From assembly GCF_006540085.1 (NCBI RefSeq), contig NZ_BJOG01000009.1, positions 1-64,000 on the forward strand: a stretch of 64,000 nucleotides of DNA, read 5' to 3'. This document shows, piece by piece, positions 58,932 through 64,000 of this stretch. Both the position numbers and the translations under genes were made by a program. Numbering within the stretch: the first letter of the stretch is position 1; every line of letters starts with the position of its first letter. The notes below the pieces were generated by a model. That model had not been told where the DNA came from and did not search any database. It worked only from the letters and a program-made list of their open reading frames with translations. The DNA comes from Microbacterium oxydans. Lineage in GTDB: Bacteria; Actinomycetota; Actinomycetes; Actinomycetales; Microbacteriaceae.

Positions 58932-60503
58932 CTACTCGGTGCGCGCGGATCCGGGCGCTGCCGGCTCCGTCTTGTCGTAACGACCGAGGAACAGCGAGGC
59001 GATGAGCGCGACCGCCATGACGCACGCCGGCAGCAGGATCGCCTGCGACATTCCCGCAGCGAACCCGTCCGCCACCTGCGGCGGCAGTGCACCCCCGGTG
59101 GAGATGCCCGCCGGTGCGTCAGCGAGCCCCGGAAGGTTCGCTTCGAGACGGGACTGCATGAACGCGGCGATGGAGGCCGACCCGATCACCGATCCGATGG
59201 TCCTGGTGGTGTTGTAGATGCCGGCACCTGCACCCGCCTGGCGCGGGGGCAGCTTGCGCGTCGCGGTGGTGGCGAGTGGACCCCACATGCCGGCGTTGCC
59301 GATACCCATCAGCGCCGAGGGCAGCAGGAACATCCAGATCGGGGTGTCCATGTTGATCAGAGCGGAGTACCAGATCAGTGCGGCGGCGACGCAGAGCAGC
59401 CCGGGGATGAGGATGATGCGCGGGTCCACGCGGTCGAGGATCTTGCCCGCGACCGGAGCGAGCACTCCCGACAGCACCGCCATCGGGATGAGGAGCAGCG
59501 CCGCCTCCGTCGGGGTGAGCCCCCGCGCGGTCTGCAGGAAGAACATCATCGGCAGCGACATGCTCGTCACCGTGAAGCCCACGGCGGCGATGGCCACGTT
59601 CGCTCCGGAGAAGTTGCGGTCGCGGAACAGTTCGAGCGGAACGAGAGGTTCACTGCGTGTCTTCGCCTGCTGGAGGATGAACAACCCGAGCACGACGAGT
59701 CCGGCGATGATCAGGCTCCACACCGAGATCGGGCCCCAGATCACGCCCCAGTCGAATTTCTCGCCTTCCTGGAGTCCGAACACGATGAGGAACAGCGCCA
59801 CGGCGCTGAGCACCACACCCACGATGTCGAAGCGGTGCGGGTGCGTGGCCAGCTTCGGGACCAGGCGCCAAGCGAGCACGAAGGCGACGATGCCGACCGG
59901 GATGTTCACGAAGAAGATCCACTCCCAGCCGAAGCCGTCCACGAGCAGACCACCCACGAGCGGACCGACGAGCGTGGCGACACCGGCGGTCGCACCCCAC
60001 AGGCCCATCGCCGCGCCTCGACGTTCGGGCGGGAAGGTGCGGGTGATCACGGCCATGGTCTGCGGGGTCATGAAAGCGGCGCCGAGACCCTGCACGGCAC
60101 GTGCGGCGATGAGCATCTCGAGCGAATCGGACAGCCCGCACCACAGCGAGGCGAGGGTGAACACCGCGAGGCCGATGAGGTAGATGTTCTTCGGGCCGAA
60201 GCGGTCACCCAGGCGCCCGGTGATCAACAGCGGCACCGCATACGCGAGCAGGTAGGCGCTCGTGACCCACACGACGTTGTCGAGGTTGTTCGTGTTGGGG
60301 TCGAGGGCGGCCTTGATCGCCGGGTTCGCGACCGAGACGATCGTGGTGTCGACCAGGATCATGAAGAACCCGATGACCAGCGCCCAGAGGGCGGGCCAGG
60401 GGCTCGCGGGCTTGTGCCCGACCGAGTAGGTACCGGTCGACGGACCGGAGGTGGAGGGCGCGGAGACCGGCGGGCGGTCTCCGTCGCGAGGGATATCTGT
60501 CAT
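58932..60503 (-). CDS. MFS multidrug efflux transporter (DHA2, EmrB/QacA)
   Basis: Carrier of 523 residues with about fourteen helices. MILVDTTIVSVANPAI carries the helix-1 motif D of DHA2 pumps, and GRLGDRFGPKNIYLIG is motif A. AVQGLGAAFMTPQTMAVI and GLWGATAGVATLVGPLVGG hold the motif B and C segments. It probably expels drugs by proton exchange. The start overlaps the stop of the upstream PadR regulator by four bases, so the pair is a self-regulated efflux operon. Confidence 0.92.
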   Translation of the reverse strand: MTDIPRDGDRPPVSAPSTSGPSTGTYSVGHKPASPWPALWALVIGFFMILVDTTIVSVANPAIKAALDPNTNNLDNVVWVTSAYLLAYAVPLLITGRLGDRFGPKNIYLIGLAVFTLASLWCGLSDSLEMLIAARAVQGLGAAFMTPQTMAVITRTFPPERRGAAMGLWGATAGVATLVGPLVGGLLVDGFGWEWIFFVNIPVGIVAFVLAWRLVPKLATHPHRFDIVGVVLSAVALFLIVFGLQEGEKFDWGVIWGPISVWSLIIAGLVVLGLFILQQAKTRSEPLVPLELFRDRNFSGANVAIAAVGFTVTSMSLPMMFFLQTARGLTPTEAALLLIPMAVLSGVLAPVAGKILDRVDPRIILIPGLLCVAAALIWYSALINMDTPIWMFLLPSALMGIGNAGMWGPLATTATRKLPPRQAGAGAGIYNTTRTIGSVIGSASIAAFMQSRLEANLPGLADAPAGISTGGALPPQVADGFAAGMSQAILLPACVMAVALIASLFLGRYDKTEPAAPGSARTE

Positions 60504-61126
60504 TGCTGTGCAGCCTTTCGCTGAGCGCGGTAGCGGTCTGAGTTCTGGAATGCCGTGGGACCCCACGGCAGGACACGGGCTTCGAGACGATCGAGGAGGG
60601 AGTCGAGCCAGCGGAGCTCGGCCGCCAGCAGAGCTTCCTGACGCTCGATCTCGACCAGCACCTGCTCGGGCACGTGCTTCTCCCTCGCGTTGCCGAGCCC
60701 GTCGCGGTGGCGAGCGTGATCCTCGACGAGCGCGACGCGCCTCGCGCGCAGGAGGTCCATGACCTCCGGGCGCTCGAGGTTGTGCGCCTCGGCGAGCGCG
60801 ATGCGGAAGTCGGCCGGGTGATCGATGCGGGGCAGCTCACGCTGCACCCACGTCACGACGGCCTCACGTCCGGTCTCCGTCAAGGAGTAGGTCGTCCGCT
60901 CGGGCCGATTTCCCTCGCGGTCGATGCCGAGTTCGTCGATCAGGCCGGCGCGGTGCAGCCGGGACACCGTGTGGTACAGCGTCCCGTTGGTGATCGTGAG
61001 CAGGCGATCATCATGGCGCGCCCGCATGAGACGCACCATCTCATAGGGGTGCATGTCGCCTTCGCGCAGCAGCGCGAGCACCATCACCCCCATGGGAGTG
61101 AGCCGGTCGACCGCATCCTTCTTCAT
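60500..61126 (-). CDS. PadR-family transcriptional regulator
   Basis: Regulator of 208 residues with winged helix (LALLREGDMHPYEMVRLM, then ITNGTLYHTVSRLHRAGLI) and a long C-terminal coiled region (about 120-200), like the AphA/LmrR-type PadR proteins that bind drugs. ATG 61126 follows TTTGAGGTGG. The palindrome at 61139-61156 just upstream is the likely autoregulatory operator. Confidence 0.92.
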   Translation of the reverse strand: MKKDAVDRLTPMGVMVLALLREGDMHPYEMVRLMRARHDDRLLTITNGTLYHTVSRLHRAGLIDELGIDREGNRPERTTYSLTETGREAVVTWVQRELPRIDHPADFRIALAEAHNLERPEVMDLLRARRVALVEDHARHRDGLGNAREKHVPEQVLVEIERQEALLAAELRWLDSLLDRLEARVLPWGPTAFQNSDRYRAQRKAAQQ

Positions 61127-61138
61127 GTCCCACCTCAA

Positions 61139-61156
61139 ATAGTCCATGTGGACTAT
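61139..61156 (-). promoter_or_regulatory. PadR operator
   Basis: ATAGTCCA-TG-TGGACTAT, a perfect 8-base inverted repeat with a two-base centre, 12 bases before the padR ATG. It has the ATnnnn...nnnnAT layout seen in PadR targets. Confidence 0.85.
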
Positions 61157-61204
61157 ACGCCTGTTTCCGCCCCTTGAACAGACGGGGTCGAACTTCTCAC
61201 CGAG

Positions 61205-61274
61205 GCCCATGCTCTCCGTCGAGACCCACGCCCCCCGGCGTGTGCGGGGATGGGTGTCGGCGCGGAGCATGGGT
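61205..61274. repeat. Intergenic palindrome, family B copy 2
   Basis: Arms 61205-61228 and 61251-61274 with a 22-base spacer, the same geometry as 18905-18974. The arm shares cccat, ctccg and gagaccca with that element. The two arms here match each other less well, at roughly three quarters of positions. It lies between divergent genes (padR and purC), so it is not a terminator here. Confidence 0.8.
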
Positions 61275-61325
61275 CGCGAAGGAGCGCGAGTGAGTGCATC
61301 GCGAGGGAACCGGGATAATGGGCGG

Positions 61326-62204
61326 GTGAGCACACCTTCAGAAGGCACGGCACAGAGCATTCCCGGCTGGCGGCACATCTACTCGGGCAAGGTCCGCGAC
61401 CTGTACGCCTCCGAGGATCCGGCGGATACGCGCATCCTCGTCGTCGCCTCCGACCGGGTGAGCGCCTTCGACTTCGTCCTCTCCCCCGGTATCACCGACA
61501 AGGGCGCCCTGCTGACGCGACTGAGCCGCTGGTGGTTCGCGCAGCTCTCCGACTTCCCCAACCACATCGCCGAGGGCGAGCTGCCAGAGGCCGTGGCGGA
61601 TCGCGCGATGCTCGCCCAGTCGCTCGAGATGCTGCCGATCGAGTGCGTCGTACGCGGTTACATCACCGGTTCCGGATGGGCGGAGTATCGGGAGAGCGGG
61701 ACGGTGTGCGGCATCCCGCTGCCGGCCGGCCTGCAGAACGGCGACCGACTGCCCGAACCTCTCTTCACTCCGGCATACAAGGCCCCGATGGGCGAACACG
61801 ATGAGAACATCACGTTCGAGCGCGCGGTCGAGCTCGTCGGCGCCGACCGCGCGGCCGAGCTGCGCGACACCTCCCTTGCCATCTACACGGCTGCGGCCGC
61901 CATCGCCGAGGAGAAGGGTCTGATCCTCGCCGACACCAAGTTCGAGTTCGGCACGGACGCCGACGGCACGCTGCGCCTGGCCGACGAGGTGCTCACGAGC
62001 GATTCGTCCCGCTACTGGGATGCCGAGGCCTGGCGCACCGGCACCACACCGAGCGCGCGGATGGCGAGCTTCGACAAGCAGATCGTGCGCGACTGGCTCG
62101 CCGCCAACTGGGACCAGGAGGGCGAGCCACCCCTGCTCCCGGACGACGTGGTCGAGCGCACCGCCGACCGCTACCGCGAGCTGATCGAGCGCCTCGGCGC
62201 CTGA
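61326..62204 (+). CDS. purC: Phosphoribosylaminoimidazole-succinocarboxamide synthase
   Basis: Purine enzyme of 292 residues that joins CAIR and aspartate with ATP. Motifs are YSGKVRDLY near residue 19, VVASDRVSAFDFVL, CVVRGYITGSGW and LADTKFEFG, where the SAICAR site lies. The start is GTG 61326; the frame upstream is open through the palindrome but has no ribosome site. It stands alone between the PadR-MFS pair and vapBC. Confidence 0.96.
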   Translation: MSTPSEGTAQSIPGWRHIYSGKVRDLYASEDPADTRILVVASDRVSAFDFVLSPGITDKGALLTRLSRWWFAQLSDFPNHIAEGELPEAVADRAMLAQSLEMLPIECVVRGYITGSGWAEYRESGTVCGIPLPAGLQNGDRLPEPLFTPAYKAPMGEHDENITFERAVELVGADRAAELRDTSLAIYTAAAAIAEEKGLILADTKFEFGTDADGTLRLADEVLTSDSSRYWDAEAWRTGTTPSARMASFDKQIVRDWLAANWDQEGEPPLLPDDVVERTADRYRELIERLGA

Positions 62205-62222
62205 CGCTTCAGGCCTGACGAC

Positions 62223-62618
62223 TCAGCTCAGCTCCACCCGGCGCACGTCTGTGTGGATGAAGTCGTCACCCTTGAAGAGCAGAGGCTCGTCGCGACTGAT
62301 CGCGAGCGCATAAGAGAAGCAGTCGCCGTAGTTCAGCCGAGCCGCGCTCCCGGAACCGCGTCCGAATCTGACGAACGCCCTGGCCGCCAGACGCGCCTGG
62401 GCCTCGTCGAGCGGAACGACGGTCGCACCCGTCGCTTCCAAAAGCTCGTCCAGCGCGAGCACCTTCGCCTCGCCTCCCTTGCCGCGGAGCACGATCATGC
62501 ACTCCGTGAGCGTGGCCGCGGACAGTGAGAAGGGACCCTCCTCCAACAGTTCGCTCATCTCGGCAGCTTCGGGCTCAGCCATCAAGACAGCCACGAGGGC
62601 CGAGGAATCGACGATCAA
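62223..62618 (-). CDS. vapC: VapC-type PIN-domain toxin
   Basis: PIN-domain ribonuclease of 131 residues. Acidic active-site candidates are D4 (MIVDSSAL), E39, D99 and D118. Such toxins cleave tRNA or rRNA when antitoxin is lost. The start appears to be TTG at 62618, which overlaps the vapB stop by four bases (TTGA); a rare start would limit toxin output. Confidence 0.88.
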   Translation of the reverse strand: MIVDSSALVAVLMAEPEAAEMSELLEEGPFSLSAATLTECMIVLRGKGGEAKVLALDELLEATGATVVPLDEAQARLAARAFVRFGRGSGSAARLNYGDCFSYALAISRDEPLLFKGDDFIHTDVRRVELS

Positions 62619-62878
62619 CGCGGCATACCCGTCTCGTCGTAGAGCTCGTCCATGATCTCCTCGGTCGTGCGTCCGGGGGAGGGAATCTGCTGCGCCCGGC
62701 GGATCACCGCACGGATACGGCGACGGCGCTCCTCTTCTTCGCCCGAGCGCTGCTCCTCCAACTCGGCGAGGCGCCGCCGAACGGCATCTTCCACCGCACT
62801 GGTCTGACTCTGCCCGGTGAGCGCCGCGAGCCGGCGCACCAGCTCATGCGTCGTCTCGTTCTTGATGTTCAGGCTCAT
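62615..62878 (-). CDS. vapB: VapB-type antitoxin
   Basis: Antitoxin of 87 residues. The N-terminal ribbon-helix-helix (MSLNIKNETTHELVRRLAALTG) binds DNA, and the Glu/Arg-rich C terminus would wrap the toxin. It precedes vapC in a coupled operon. TCTACC repeats with an inverted copy lie just upstream (62880-62913). Confidence 0.88.
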   Translation of the reverse strand: MSLNIKNETTHELVRRLAALTGQSQTSAVEDAVRRRLAELEEQRSGEEEERRRRIRAVIRRAQQIPSPGRTTEEIMDELYDETGMPR

Positions 62879-62879
62879 G

Positions 62880-62913
62880 TCTACCATTCTACCTCGCCGT
62901 CTACCATGGTAGA
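62880..62913 (-). promoter_or_regulatory. vapBC operator
   Basis: TCTACC occurs at 62880, 62888 and 62900 and inverted at 62908-62913, forming the perfect 14-base palindrome tctaccatggtaga (62900-62913). It starts two bases before the vapB ATG and suits cooperative binding by VapB-VapC complexes. Confidence 0.82.
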
Positions 62914-62989
62914 AGACGTTCAGTGAAAACTCAGGAATCGGTAGTGTTGCTCCGGCACTCCTGCCATCCCCCGAACCTGAGGAGCCCGC

Positions 62990-64000
62990 ATGGCCCTGTG
63001 GAAGCTGCACGGAAACGGCCGCACGGTCGAGCCCGGCGCCGTCGTCCGTCCCGACGAGCGCCTGAACTGGCCCGCGACGATCGCGATCGGACTCCAGCAT
63101 GTCGTGGCGATGTTCGGGGCCACGTTCCTGGTGCCGATCATCACCGGGTTCCCGGTCGCCACCACGCTTCTCTTCAGCGGTGTAGGAACGATCCTGTTCC
63201 TGCTGGTCACACGCAACAAGCTGCCCAGCTACCTCGGTTCGTCGTTCGCCTTCATCGCGCCCGTGACCGCCGCCACCGCCTCCGCGAACATGGGCACGGC
63301 CCTGGCCGGGATCGTCGCGGTCGGCGTACTGCTGGCGATCATCGGGGTCGTGGTGCACACGGTCGGGGTGAAGTGGGTCGACCGCTTCCTGCCGCCGGTC
63401 CTCGCCGGCACGATCGTCGCCCTCATCGGGTTCAACCTCGCCGGTGCCGCGCACAACAACTACGCGGCAGCGCCCGTGACGGCGACGTTCACGCTCGCCA
63501 TCACCATCCTCTTCGCCGTCGTCTTCCGCGGATTCCTGGGCCGCATCTCGATCTTCCTCGGCGTGATCGCCGGCTACATCTTCGCGGCGTTCCGGGGAGA
63601 GCTCGACTTCTCGGCCGTCGAGAAGGCCGACTGGGTGGGCCTTCCCACCTTCCACTTCCCGAACTTCACCGAGCCCGGCACCCTCACCGCGCTCGCGATG
63701 TTCCTTCCCGTGGTCCTGGTCCTGATCGCCGAGAACGTCGGACACGTGCGCGGCGTCGCGACCATGACGGGTGACACGACCGTGAACCAGCAGACCGGCA
63801 AGGCCCTGATCGCAGACGGCGTCTCCACCACGCTCGCGGGATTCTTCGGCGGTTCGGGCACGACGACCTACGGCGAGAACATCGGCGTGATGGCATCCAC
63901 CCGCGTCTACTCGACCGCCGCGTACTGGGTGGCCGGCGCGGCCGCGATCCTCCTCAGCCTCTCCCCCAAGTTCGGCGAGGTCATCAACTCGGTGCCCGCG
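62990..64000 (+). CDS. Uracil/xanthine permease (UraA/NAT family), 3' end outside window
   Basis: Nucleobase:cation symporter, 337 codons visible and open at the right edge. It shows QHVVAMFGATFLVPIITG in helix 1, GSSFAFIAPV, the substrate-site segment LIAENVGHVRG and the NAT signature GTTTYGENIGVMASTRVYS. Overall it looks closest to uracil permeases. ATG 62990 follows gaggagccc. Its place near pur genes fits nucleobase salvage. Confidence 0.92.
   Translation, partial: MALWKLHGNGRTVEPGAVVRPDERLNWPATIAIGLQHVVAMFGATFLVPIITGFPVATTLLFSGVGTILFLLVTRNKLPSYLGSSFAFIAPVTAATASANMGTALAGIVAVGVLLAIIGVVVHTVGVKWVDRFLPPVLAGTIVALIGFNLAGAAHNNYAAAPVTATFTLAITILFAVVFRGFLGRISIFLGVIAGYIFAAFRGELDFSAVEKADWVGLPTFHFPNFTEPGTLTALAMFLPVVLVLIAENVGHVRGVATMTGDTTVNQQTGKALIADGVSTTLAGFFGGSGTTTYGENIGVMASTRVYSTAAYWVAGAAAILLSLSPKFGEVINSVPA

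Noticed and set aside
62615..63745. Long minus-strand frame reading through the permease into vapB
   Set aside because: The plus strand encodes an unmistakable UraA-type permease from 62990; only the last 87 codons of the minus frame are a gene (vapB).

Overview
This is a high-G+C chromosomal segment of an actinobacterium. It fits Microbacteriaceae, most likely Microbacterium or a close relative. The support is strong GC bias at codon third positions, many GTG starts, ATGA/GTGA gene overlaps, a DUF3073 gene, DtxR-type iron boxes, an LATTG sortase signal and the gene content. The genus is inferred from gene content alone. I see no rRNA, tRNA, insertion sequence, phage gene or CRISPR array. Coding density is high, and only 13134-13540 exceeds 300 bases without a gene.

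Layout. 1-9638: a sugar-binding lipoprotein with a large operator, a tandem FluC/CrcB fluoride channel pair, a FAD/Rieske oxidoreductase, a nitroreductase, a MerR-TipAS regulator, a DUF4097-PadR operon, a universal stress protein, DUF3073 and a MOSC protein. 9724-21945: a carbohydrate locus with a CUT1 ABC transporter, a sortase-anchored GH101 endo-alpha-N-acetylgalactosaminidase, a GH35 beta-galactosidase and a LacI regulator. Four copies of a shared operator core tie it together, and it reads as a mucin-type O-glycan (Gal-GalNAc) utilisation system. 21955-25862: an MFS carrier coupled to purF, with purM. 26111-29801: a tightly coupled three-gene operon of an amino-acid-type adenylation enzyme without carrier domain, a membrane FNR-like putative flavoprotein and an enoyl-CoA hydratase-like enzyme. 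I cannot assign it to a known pathway.

30875-38172 is a haem acquisition locus. A giant HtaA-domain surface protein lies divergent from the hmuT-hmuU-hmuV importer, with two DtxR boxes between them. 38184-40461 holds a MarR/VOC divergent pair, an inositol-phosphatase-like protein and a hypothetical. 40475-51409 is a catabolic cluster: ribose-type ABC importer, FGGY kinase, M29 metallopeptidase-like protein, DhaK-DhaL kinase, DeoR regulator and a divergent BtpA/SgcQ TIM-barrel protein. The substrate is unknown. 51494-64000 has an SCP-like protein, a Nudix CoA pyrophosphatase, purD, an HxlR-MFS operon, an amino-acid ABC system with a binding protein fused to its permease, a PadR-MFS operon, purC, a vapBC module and the start of a uracil/xanthine permease. 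The purine genes (purF, purM, purD, purC) are spread over the window.

The best hunting grounds are the 26111-29801 operon, the 40475-51409 sugar cluster and the O-glycan locus with its operators. Two families of paired intergenic palindromes (5131-5190 with 6095-6156, and 18905-18974 with 61205-61274) also deserve attention. Each family recurs at sites that simple terminators do not explain.
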